Both the position numbers and the translations under genes were made by a program. Below, piece by piece: positions 52,453-62,514 of a stretch of DNA of 64,000 nt. Under the pieces are notes generated by a model. It saw only the letters and a program-made list of their open reading frames with translations. It was not told the origin of the DNA and did no database searches. Origin of the DNA: Ecdyonurus torrentis. Lineage: Eukaryota; Arthropoda; Insecta; Ephemeroptera; Heptageniidae. The DNA lies in the NCBI GenBank assembly GCA_949318235.1, contig OX439131.1:28478489-28542488 (forward strand), written 5' to 3'. The stretch's first letter is position 1. Every line of letters begins with the position of its first letter.

Positions 52453-53226
52453 ACAGGGTGTTTATTTAAATTTTTACTTTTTCAGAAGCGTTTTTTAACA
52501 TGAAGTTTATTGACAAATTAGATTTATTATACATCAAATTAAAGCTTAAGCTTTGACATTTTAGTTTCTTTTTTTAAAAATGTGATCTGTCGATTTTTCT
52601 TTTGACTAAATGCAAAACAATACGAAGAGTGATTTTTTTCGAAAAGCAGACGTTAGCAAACAGCGTTTTCCTAACAAAATAAAAAACGTCTTGTTAAATT
52701 TTTTTTCTTAGTTAAAAGTGATGATAAGCAAATGACATTAAGGTGTCTCAATGTGGGAACAATTTGTAGCCCGGCAGTTGTCAAGTCGAAACTGCAGTTC
52801 GAGCCACACGCGTTGCGGAGCATCTAAGCCGTGATGGACTCGATAGCATAAGTAATTCTGATGGCGTCGCTTCAACTCTGGGATATCTTGCACTGGAGTC
52901 GTAAACACTTTGTCTTTGACGTCCCACAAGAAAAATCAGGTGGGGTGAGGTCTGGTGATCTCGATGCCCAAGTTGTGGGTCTATCTCGGCCAATCCAGCC
53001 TTTGTTTACATCATAATCTGGCGCAATCGAGTTTTTTTCTTCAAAAATGAGCTCTTACGCCACTTACTGATTAAAATGAAAACCACTTGACATAACTCTT
53101 TTTTGCAAACATGTTTAAAAATGTCAAAATTTGTGCTTTAATTTGATATATAACAAGTTGCAATTGTAAAATAATTTCATAGTGAAATCAGCCTCTAAAA
53201 TAGTAAAAATTTAAAAAAAAAAAAAC
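52453..53226 (-). mobile_element. Decayed mariner-type element with long inverted ends
   Basis: A transposase fragment (52738-52993) is flanked by imperfect inverted arms of about 100 bp. The left arm includes TTTAAATTTTTACT and ACATCAAATTAAAGC; the right arm is the reverse complement, with TTTAAATTTTTACT and ATATCAAATTAAAGC in the same order. The ends read ACAG and CTGT. The total of about 770 bp is too short for a full element, so most of the transposase gene is deleted. Confidence 0.65.
52738..52993 (-). pseudogene. Tc1/mariner-superfamily transposase C-terminus, broken
   Basis: One frame gives WDVKDKVFTTPVQDIPELK and then RVWLELQFRLDNCRATN, ending at TGA near 52738. This matches the C-terminal end of DDE/DDD transposases (the FFLWG..KDKVF.TPV...EL..RI and FR...CR...G.H.E signature) common in arthropod genomes. 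The preceding catalytic segment (a PDLTPPDFFLW-like region) is interrupted by a stop near 52930 and continues in another frame. A shift is also likely between RR and RVWL. No N-terminal DNA-binding domain remains. Non-functional. Confidence 0.8.
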
Positions 53227-53476
53227 TGTATAATAAATTCTTAAATATCGCTTTATCTGCACCCATGCGCACCCATGCACTCATGCGCTTTCAATTCAAT
53301 TCAAAATAGGCTTTATTGCAAAAAAAAAAAAAAAACATTATATAAATTACATATATTTGGGTTTAAGTAATACAATTTTATAACCTAGTCATATCAGTCA
53401 AAGGGGAAATTCAGATTCAGAAAGGGATTTATTTCAAAAAACACAATACAAACACAATACATAGTTGGGCACAGTA
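53227..53476. other. Short stretch before the hAT element
   Basis: Contains CAATTCAATTCAAAATAGGC then TTTATTGC and an A-run at 53319-53335. On the minus strand this gives an AATAAA-like signal and could be the 3' tail of an old retroelement. Too little is left to classify. Confidence 0.3.
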
Positions 53477-55287
53477 CAATCAAGCAAGGGCGGATCTAGG
53501 AATCTTGTTTGGGGGGGGTGACACCAGAGAAATTTTTCCAGTATTGGGACGGGGGCAGGGGTCAGCCCGCCGCAGGCTAAAATTTTTTTAGGGACACGCC
53601 CCTTTTTGGGAAAAAAGCAAAAATAGTATACTTGAGAAAATAGTTTTAAAATTATTCTAGTTTAATTTTTTTAATTTTTTTATCGCGTTTTTTTTCCACC
53701 CCTTATTTAATGACAATGGGAAAAAAGTGCAAATTGTTATCTAAAACCTTTATTTATTTATTTTTTTTTTTGTATTTCATATTTTTGAAATTCCAAATCT
53801 ATGTTTTAAATTGTATCTTATTACAGAGTAACCACAAGAATATTTTAAGTTAATTAACGATTAGCAAGCCATTTATTTTAAATGACAAAAACAATCCACC
53901 TCAATTTAATTTAAAAATGGAGCTCAACAAAATTAGAATAAAAAAGTTTTATCCATAGGGCCTAAATTTTTATCATAAATAAAATGCAAATGAAATTTTC
54001 GCATAACATTTTTAATTCAGACTGGCGTGATGAAAATCAATAAGGTTTTTTACTTCGTCACCTAAAGAATTTTCAAAACCTTATGAAATAATAAGACTTT
54101 TAAACAAAAATTAGTTCAAAACAATACACATAAAATTACAAAAGCAAGAACATGAAACATTAGATTTAATGGAGCTCATCGCGGTTTAGCGCGCGTGGAA
54201 AGCTAAGAGTCCCCTAATTTAACATCATGCTGATGAGGAAAAATACGTATTTTGCGATTTTTGAGAAACTACTCCACCGATTCCGGAGATATTAGATATT
54301 GAACTCCTCGAAAAGTTCAAATTTATTTTAAAGAGTTTGTTTCTTGTAAGTGGTCCATTATTGTTATTTTGCTAATTTTTCCTCACAAAGTAGTTTATGA
54401 GGGAGGGAGGCACAGGGGGCGAATAAAGTAAAATAATTTAAAGGTACTACTTTGTAGCGTCGTATTTTTATTGTTATCATTTTTATTAAGTTCAGGTTGC
54501 TGTACCCAAAAATGAAATTCGAAAAATTGTATCTCAAAAACTAGCATAACAATTGAACAATCAAAATTGAGCGTCAAAAAGTGTTGAAAAATCTCCTTTG
54601 CTATTGAATCTATATTTGAAATCCGATATTGACCGACTTTGAATTTTTTACATGGGTTTAAGAAAATACTAAAGATTAATTTTTAATAAAAAATAACTTT
54701 CAGATTTTTTCCAGAACGCATTTGCCAAGAAAAAAAATCACTAATTGACCCATTTTACTTTAAATATATTATGCAATATCTTCAATAATTTTTTTCTTTG
54801 CAAAAATATCGGTAAAATTGTTCTAATTAAATCTCAAATTCATTAAAAGAATAGATCTGCAGATGAAGCTGGTATTTTGTTGAGAAGTTGATCAATTTAA
54901 TTTTGCACACGGTGAGCTTGAAATTTCGTATCTATGCACGCTAAAGGGGGCTTATTTGCGGAAGATTTAATTTGAGCTGAAACTTTTTGGAGTTTAGAGA
55001 ATTAATGTTCTTTTGGTTCATTTAAGCTAAAAAATGTCATAATTGATTGTAACGACAAAAATGCTACCCTAAATTAAGTAAGGCCTTAAAAAATAAACTG
55101 AATTTTATGTATTATACGTAAAAAAGTAATGCGCTGTAGCTGCGATTTTTTATTTCATTTTTTGGAGTTTTTTTTTTTTTTTTCCTTTCCCTCTTTTTTT
55201 CCCCTCTTTTTCCCCCTTATTTTCCGCCCACGTGGGCCGTTTGGGGGGGGCGATCGCCCCCCCCCAGGATCCGCCCTTGCAATCAAG
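53477..55287. mobile_element. Non-autonomous hAT transposon with 8-bp target duplication
   Basis: The element spans 53485-55279 (1795 bp). Its ends are inverted: CAAGGGCGGATCTAGG on the left, and CAAGGGCGGATCCTGG as the reverse complement of the right end, each followed by a G-run. The flanks are an exact 8-bp duplication, CAATCAAG, at 53477-53484 and 55280-55287. An 8-bp duplication with short GGGCGGATC-type inverted ends is typical of the hAT superfamily. Only short frames are present and none resembles a transposase, so it relies on an enzyme encoded elsewhere. The intact duplication and ends suggest a fairly recent insertion. Confidence 0.88.
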
Positions 55288-55660
55288 ACATCGGCCTTCT
55301 CTCCCCTGATCCCTGATGGGTTAAAAAAAATGGAAAACACAAATAAAAATACAAAGCATAAATGCACATGAAAACACACTCATAATCCTAGGTTTAAATC
55401 AGACTGAGTTCACAAAAATCTACACAATCATTACTGCAAAAGAATTTTACGAAGTTTTTTTTTTTTCGTTGTTTGTAAATGTTTCTTAATTAATTTTTTA
55501 AACTCTCATATAAAAATAAAAATTTATTATGAAGACAACTTTTTCTAAATAAATTTAATATAAATAAAAATTCTTTATTATTTTATTAATCTTAATTTTT
55601 TTTGTTCAATTTAGCGATGGTTAAATGTTAATAGGCTTATTTTTTACACACAATGTTTCA
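55288..55660. other. Intergenic spacer
   Basis: AT-rich; continues the sequence interrupted by the hAT element. Nothing coding seen. Confidence 0.6.
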
Positions 55661-55702
55661 ACACTTTATTATAAAATAAAAATTGAAAACGTTTAATTCA
55701 GT

Positions 55703-55963
55703 TTATTTTAATTGTCCTCTAAATGAACTCCACCCTCGGGGATATCTTCCACGGAATGCTTGTCCACGAGAGGGAGTTTGAACTGAATCGAGCCCTAAGG
55801 CTGATCTTAATTGTCGTTGATTCATTTTTAAGGGTTTGTTATGGGACAGCCAGTCATATTCTTCTTCGTCGTCATCAATATCTAGCAAGCTGGGCATGTC
55901 GAATTCATCTTGATTTAAAGGGGGAGAATAATCTGCAGGTGTGCAAAGATATTTCGTTGCCAT
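55703..55963 (-). CDS. Small acidic protein of unknown function (86 aa)
   Basis: Single-exon frame starting AAGATGGCAACG, a good Kozak context, and ending TAA at 55703. The N-terminal half is acidic (DMPSLLDIDDDEEEYDWLS). The C-terminus is basic and Arg/Gly-rich (RGQAFRGRYPRGWSSFRG), like RG/RGG-type RNA-binding or methylation sites. No signal peptide or membrane segment. An AATAAA lies on the minus strand about 35-40 bases after the stop (near 55665). It shares a short divergent promoter with the leucine-rich gene to its right. I do not recognise the family. The codon composition, start context and poly-A signal make it more likely real than chance, but homology is needed. Confidence 0.6.
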   Translation of the reverse strand: MATKYLCTPADYSPPLNQDEFDMPSLLDIDDDEEEYDWLSHNKPLKMNQRQLRSALGLDSVQTPSRGQAFRGRYPRGWSSFRGQLK

Positions 55964-56160
55964 CTTAAAGCGCCTGAAATGCTAGCAACTTTTTATGCAA
56001 CACTGATGCGCAGGTTGCCTATAGTTACCAGCTACTAGGCGCTTTCGCGCCGAGCAAGCTCGGAGCTCGAGGTTAACTTCACACTACTTCATTCATTCCT
56101 TACTTCAGATTGGTAGTGGGTAGTGGGCGTGGCGTGGTTGTTGTTTTGTTTTTTGTTTGT
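55964..56160. promoter_or_regulatory. Divergent promoter with E2F-type site
   Basis: About 200 bp, much GC-richer than its surroundings, between the minus-strand 86-residue gene and the plus-strand leucine-rich gene. TTTCGCGCC at 56043-56051 fits the E2F consensus, and GGCGCTTTCGCGCC around it is palindromic. GAGCAAGCTCGGAGCTCGAGG follows as overlapping short palindromes. No TATA box is evident, as is common for divergent housekeeping promoters. Confidence 0.55.
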
Positions 56161-57215
56161 CAAAGTCAGTCTCTCATTGCATTTTTCCATTCATATTTCA
56201 AATCGTTTTGGTGCTACAGGTAAGAGATTTCTTATTTTATCTATTTTATAACGTCAAACAGATATTGTTGAATATTAAGAACAAATGTCAATGTTCAATG
56301 TGGCCTGTTGTAAAGTGTGCATGCTGTCGGGTTTTAGAGTGCATGTGTCATGTGTGCAATCGTTTTTACATCATCAATGCAACAAAAAATGTTTTAATGG
56401 TACTAAAAATGCAGTATGTTTATCTGTATTTTATAATGTATTGGTACATACATACTTAATGATACTTAAATAAAGCATATAATATGTATATGTACAGTAA
56501 TATGTTCTGTACCGGTATACGGCCGTACATACATACATACATACATACAGTATGATGTTGACAGGATTCATTGCATTATATTTTTTTTTATTCGTAATTT
56601 TTTATTCGTGTACATCCAACATATATGTTGTATATACACGAACATTGTGTATACATCTAAACATTCAGTTGATAGACCAATAGACATAATATATTATTCA
56701 TCATCATTACATACATATAATAATATCAAAATAAAAACAACATTACACATGCTGATCATTTTCATTATGCATAATGAAATACATTATGTTTAATATAATA
56801 ATACACTCATTGGAAATTATGATTTTTATGAATCTACTCGTACATAGATTATGAATGCCCATACATATCTAATGTGATGTGAATGCTTATCTTATATAGA
56901 ATCATATATATATGACGATTATAACTATGTATGTATGTATATGTGTACCGCAAGGAAATGAAAAACCTGCACAACTATAGACTGAAAAGCATCACTAAAT
57001 TTGCAGGTTATTCATTTCATTTCGGTACATACAGTATGTATGCATACATATAGTGTGCGTGTCGTGTATGTATAGGATGTCACAGTACGCATAAACAGGC
57101 GATAGTATTAAAATGTTTAACATTAAACTGTACATTGTATTAAACCATATACATATTTCTTTAAGTTCATTCACTATATTCCTCAAAATTAAGCCAATAA
57201 ACTTCTTTTGTTTAG
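56161..57215 (+). other. 5' UTR exon end and first intron of the leucine-rich gene
   Basis: A probable non-coding first exon ends CTACAG|GTAAGA at 56219/56220. The intron runs to TTTAG at 57215, four bases before the ATG. The intron carries a short (CATA)n near 56528-56548 and no coding content. Confidence 0.55.
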
Positions 57216-57218
57216 AAA

Positions 57219-60200
57219 ATGAGGCGATCACGACCTAGACGTGTGGAGTTACAAGGCAATGAACATCTTGATAGAGAAGAAGAGGAAGAAGATGACATTG
57301 AGTGGGAAGAGTTTGGTGCTCCATTAAGAAGAAGGCAAGTACTATATTATATATAAAAAATTATATCATGGGCTTATAGAATATTCCTTACAGTTGCTTG
57401 TAGTGTGCTTTTGCTGGCAGTTAAATTTTATGTGTCCATGTCTCAATATATAAGACTATAGTAAAGGTGAAGCATAATAAATAATATACTGTAACACTGT
57501 AACACATTATGGGAAAATAATAATAAGGTTATTGAGAGAAAAAAGCTGATTTATTTTGTAGCCACAAATTTATTAATTCATTTATGGTGGCAAGAGAAAG
57601 AGTAAAATATAACTGATATAGTATTTGTTTTTGTTCTTGCCAGGCGAGTTGCAGATGAGGAGGAAGTCAATCCCCAGCAAGAGAATTATGTATTTGGTGT
57701 GAGAGTTCTCAGTGATGAGAGTGAAATAGAAGAGGAATCAGAAGATGAAGAAGAGGGAGAAATCTTGGATGAGTCCATCCTTGCTGCATTAACTGCTCTT
57801 AAACTGAAGAGATCTGCCTTGTTAGACTTGCATTCCCTGGAGCTTTTATGTTTGAGAAGTGTTGCTTCCAACTTGCCATACTTCCTCTCCAAGAAAGAAC
57901 CTTTCCATGGCTTGCGTAAGTATTTTTCCTGTTTGTAGCATTTTATTGAAAGAGAGAAAAAAAGTTGTTAATTTCACCTGTCTCTTAAATTATGAAGCAG
58001 TATTGCTTTATTTTATTGAAGAACTATTATTATTATTATTATTTTGTGTATTCAATATTCCATTTGTGTCTTTTTATATTGCAGCTGGTGCAATATTGGA
58101 AACACTGATGAAGGAACTTAATTCCATGCATTTGATCTCCAACATAGAGATTTTTTCTCGACTAGTCACCCCTCATTCAAGATATGTTATGCTAGACTTT
58201 GCAAAAAGATACCAGTGGATTGCTACTGATAGACTGAGAGCAATGACACATATTGGTCAAACTTGTGGAGTAAGTATTTTGATTAATATAAAGAAAATTG
58301 GATACCATTTTGGTTGGGCTATGATATCAGGGGGGGGGGGGGGAGGGGGGTAAACGTATAAATATATCAAGCACTTTACCTTGATGATGTCCATAGTTCA
58401 TAAATATTTACATTTCGATTAAGATTCACCAAGGACAACAGCCCTCTTTCTCAGTTGCTTAGAGTGTTAACATCATTGTTGTAAGGCGCTTGTTGGTTTT
58501 CTTATAGTCTTTCAATTGTAGTTTAAGTACCAGCATACTTTTTTTTTTTTTTTTTTTTTTTTTCATTGCCAATGACATTCTATCTTTATTTATGCTAATG
58601 CCGCTATTAATAATTAAATTGTAGTAGGATGTTGATAAAATGTTTTAACTGCAGTTAACCAGGGTGAAATTGAAACTCTAATCTTGTGCAAGCCTTCACT
58701 TTTCCCTATCTCACTAGACAGTAGACACAGCGCACTTCAAAAGCAGGTCAAAATGGGTCTGTTATTGGATTTCAAAGTCACCCCTGTTGACTTTACTGTA
58801 ATACAGAGATAGGAAGCATGATTTTGTTACCATCTACTGATTACCCATTATTATGTTTTACAGCGTAGCTTGCAGCACTTGGAGTTAAGAATTAATGACC
58901 TGAACACTGCCTTGTGCCCACCTCGTGCTCGTAATGTGTACAAAATGCTCTCCAGTCTGCACAACCTTCAGCACCTGGAGATCAGTAACGCTGGTCTCCA
59001 GAATGAGGGACTTTTGACACTGGCAACTCACTGTAGGAAATTAAGGTAACACCATATTCAATAAAAATAAAACTCATACGACTTCGTCTTATTATTATTG
59101 ACTAATAAAGAAGCATCTGTTTTGAAGCCGACTCTTAGCGATTACGCTCACATCAGCTTTCGTTCTAAGCATGTGTTATGTAGAAATGGAAGGGAGCAAA
59201 TGGGTGCAAAATAGCTTATAGTAAGCCTCACATTAGTAGTTTCTTTACTAGTCAATTATATTACTACTGTACATTAAATATTTTGTATAAAGTGAGGGAA
59301 AACGAAAGAGTTGATTTGAATTTTCTAATACTGTTCTCAATAAACTAACTGTATTAATTAACTTGATGTAGAATTACATGTATATGAAAGCATAATTATG
59401 ACCCAATTAATGTTAAGCTGAAAGGAACACATTGTGAAAGAGGAAATAGTCCTAAACCAGGCCAAAATTAAAGATGTACAGGGTCTAAAAAGGGGATTTA
59501 CCACACACCTTTACAAGGTGTCCCTGTCAGCGAAATCTTGTTATTTCATCACCCGATTTCCCAAAATTTTAATAAATAAATATTTTATTATGTCTATGTA
59601 TGTCATATGCAAAATGTAACCTTTTTATAAAACAAATTTTAATGAAATTAATTTTTTTGCAGGATTCTGAATATTTCCTTCAATACTCCCATAACCAATG
59701 AAGGTGTGGAGATGCTGTGTGGAGTACGTCCAGAGACTGATTATGGCTGCCAACAACTTGAGGAGCTTGATGTTCGTAATACTGGGGTCACATACAGTGG
59801 CGTACATTATGCTCTTGATCATCTGATCAAGTTAAAAAAACTCCTTTTCCCGCAAATAGATCAAGCCATCTTAGAAACAGATATCCCAGTTCGACTTGAA
59901 AATGTGTCATTTTCAACAATAAGAAACCAAATAGAAGTAGATATAATTTGTAATAAAATCCCTTGTGTTAGTAATATTGAAATCAACTGTTTTATCCCTA
60001 ATTTGGAACCATTAGAAAAATTAACAAATATCAAAACCTTGACTTTAAATTTAGTACCTGAGAGATTGGTACCTTTAATTCAAATATATTCAAATACCCT
60101 AACAAGCTTAGAGTTAGGAGAAGGTACAGTTGATCTGAGTATTGTTGGTTACCATTGCTTGTATTTAAAATCACTCACATGGAACTGTTATGTAGCAAGT

Positions 60201-60647
60201 GAAAGTAAATATGAATTAACTGAAGAACACTTCTCTAGCTTGACAACTTTAGAAGTGAGATATCATTTTGATTATAGACATTTTCCTGCATGGGGATTAC
60301 ATCGTCTTATGTCATCAAAATATCTGTCTTCAGTATGGATTGAAAACATAACAATTCCAGATGGAGTACTTGAAAATTTAGTTATTGAAGCTAAATCAGG
60401 CAATGGTGTGTTCACTGAGTTACAATCTTTGTCTATGACCTTTTGTGATAGAATCAACTTTGAGACGGTACAAAATATAATTTGCTTAGCTCCAAAATTG
60501 AGACGGATTGATTGCTGTGGTAGTCTTGGACCATCAACTGTATGGAAACGTGTCATTAAATTTATTAAAAAACACACACCATACATCAACGTCAATTACA
60601 TTTATACACCGTACAGACCAAATTTGAGGCATATTCCAATTTGGTAG
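57219..60647 (+). CDS. Leucine-rich-repeat protein with BC-box, probable cullin-E3 substrate receptor
   Basis: Five coding exons: 57219-57334, 57644-57915, 58085-58269, 58864-59045, 59663-60647; 1740 nt, 579 residues. The N-terminus (1-90) is charged and strongly acidic. SLELLCLRSV at 103-112 fits the Elongin-C BC-box (S/T/A/P-L-x3-C-x3-A/I/L/V). LP at 129-130 shortly after could belong to a cullin box. From about residue 150 leucine-rich repeats follow (SLQHLELRINDL, NLQHLEISNAGL, KLRILNISFN, QLEELDVRNTGVT) to near the C-terminus. This layout is that of ZYG11/ZER1, LRR1 and PRAME-type receptors of CUL2/CUL5 ubiquitin ligases; which of these it is closest to I cannot say. The first coding intron uses GC-AG (AAG|GCAAGT); a GT donor four bases on would shift into a stop. 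Introns 4 and 5 hold a poly-T run and a MITE. Confidence 0.85.
58330..58350. repeat. Poly-G run
   Basis: A 21-bp stretch of G with one A interruption in an intron of the leucine-rich gene; unusual in such AT-rich DNA and prone to G-quadruplex formation on the sense strand. Confidence 0.9.
59094..59259. mobile_element. Palindromic MITE family A, copy 2
   Basis: Begins TTGACTAATAAAGAAGCATC, TGTTTTGAAGCC and ends with the reverse complement GTAGTTTCTTTACTAGTCAA. It is more diverged than the copies at 37.1 kb and 61.0 kb. It lies inside the last intron of the leucine-rich gene. Confidence 0.75.
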
Positions 60648-60690
60648 TGTTCAAGTTGATTTTAATATGGGGGAGGGGAAGAAAAAGGCA

Positions 60691-60758
<68 letters not shown>
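60691..60758. repeat. Compound (GT)n-(AT)n microsatellite
   Basis: About 22 bp of GT passes into about 46 bp of AT, just after the stop codon of the leucine-rich gene and probably in its 3' UTR. Confidence 0.95.
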
Positions 60759-60761
<3 letters not shown>

Positions 60762-60967
60762 AGCCGTTGGAATATTGGAGCATTGATTTTGAAATTTCAT
60801 AGTACATGAAAACATTACCTATGATTTTTTGATACACTAAACCAATATATGTGTTGCCAAAAAAGTTTCAATCATTAGCTTTTGATATCACTAGTTGTGC
60901 TTTTCACTTCATTTCTTATCTACAAATTTATAATTGTCTATTCATTTTTTTTTTTTAATGCACATGT

Positions 60968-61133
60968 ATTGACTGATAAAGGAACAACTGTTTTGAGGCT
61001 GACTATAAGCGATTTCGATCACATCCGCTTCCGTTTCTCCTTACTACGCATGCGCAGTAAGTCAAAATGGAAGCAGATGTGACCGAAATCACTTATAGTC
61101 AGCTTCAAAACAGTTGTTCCTTTATTAGTCAAT
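60968..61133. mobile_element. Palindromic MITE family A, copy 3
   Basis: The left arm ATTGACTGATAAAGGAACAA, CTGTTTTGAGGCTGACTATA pairs with the right arm to TTTATTAGTCAAT. Arms are about 70 bp and the loop contains ACGCATGCGCAGT. No coding content. Confidence 0.85.
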
Positions 61134-61350
61134 TATCACATGTTATCACTGTAATGTAATATTTAAAAAAAAAAATGATATTAAAAAGTATTTTGTGCTT
61201 AAAAATTTGCACAATATATTACTTTGAAATGTAAAACGTAAAACTCCAAAGAAAAATAATACAAATAGTGTACCATAGTACCTCCCTCTCCCCTTCATTA
61301 TTTCTTTAAATCCTAAAGCTCGATAAAATAAAATAGCTGTTATATACTTG

Positions 61351-61753
61351 ATTACGTTTAAAATAACATTTAGAAAATAGTTGGTAGAGATTAGAGCAGG
61401 TTGAATTTTTAATTAATAAAATGCGAATTTATTAATTTATACAGTAAATTGGGACTAGTGATGCAAATATTCTAGCGTGAGCTAGATAAAAATAGACGTT
61501 ATAAAGGGATGAGTGTATAGTGTCAATGTAACATACATCACATTACATCAAAGGCACAACATTATAAAACAGCATCAGACTTACTCTTGGCCCTACTTGT
61601 TAGACCAGTTCGGTCCTTTATCTAGGACTCATCAGTAAGGCTCAGCATTTAGTCCCAATTTACTATATAAATTAGAGAATCTTCGCGTTTTATTAATTTT
61701 CAATTTAATCTTATCTCTACCAACTATTTTCCAAATATTTTTTTTAACGTAAT
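61351..61753. mobile_element. 403-bp inverted-repeat element with ribozyme-like core
   Basis: Arms of about 105 bp (61351-61457 and 61650-61753) are inverted copies: ATTACGTT at the outer end, AAAATAGTTGGTAGAGAT within, AGTAAATTGGGACTA at the inner end. The spacer, read on the minus strand, contains CTGATGAGTCCTAGATAAAG and GACCGAAC (61610-61636), resembling a hammerhead core, enclosed by CTTAC/GTAAG. I infer a non-autonomous mobile element; class uncertain. Confidence 0.65.
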
Positions 61754-62500
61754 TAATCCAACCGCGATGTTTTTTCCCTTTATATATACATTATATTATA
61801 CAACTTGAGGGAAAAAATATCAATTTATTATATTATTTTATAACAACCACAATGGTTTTGTTCATATATCAAAATATTACTTTTATTTTTTCTCCATTAT
61901 ATGTAAAACTCACATTACATAAAAGTTGAATTATTTTATTGGTCAAGTTATCTATCATATCTTTAATTTGTTTAATTTATATAGAACATTAAAACATTGA
62001 TTCCTCCAGCAACTGAGATATTTTATTGTACAATATTTTTTGAATTGTATACAACTTTTAAAATTCTTTGAGCTTGAGATAAAAACAATAATAAATATTA
62101 TAATTATATGCTTAATTTTAAAAATAATATTTGTCACCTAATGTTATTAAAATATTTGTATTGATAACTGAAAACAATAAACATATATAATATGTATTTG
62201 AAACATAGTATTTTTAAGTTTTATTTTATTATTTATCATTACCTATTATTACTATATAATAATAATGATACACATGCAGAATTTTTCCCAGAAATCCTAA
62301 CATATAAGTTCAAAACTTATTAAACATTGCATGAATTGTACCAAATTAACAATCAATTATTTAATTGATGAAGCAATCAAATGAAAAGCTGTCAATAATA
62401 CTAGCACATATTTTGTTTGGAATAGGATAAACAGAAATTTTTATTTTTAAATGTAAAAACTTTTATTTTTATATTTTATTTTTGATTTTTTATTGCATTG
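61754..62500. other. Intergenic spacer before the protease gene
   Basis: AT-rich; no gene, repeat family or clear motif seen apart from the 3' flank of the protease. AATAAA on the minus strand at 62506-62501 is its likely poly-A signal, only 9-14 bases after the stop. Confidence 0.55.
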
Positions 62501-62514
62501 TTTATTACATTTTC

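Noticed and set aside
53290..53340. Retroelement 3' tail suggested by an AATAAA-like signal and A-run
   Set aside because: Too short to classify; no reverse transcriptase frame nearby.
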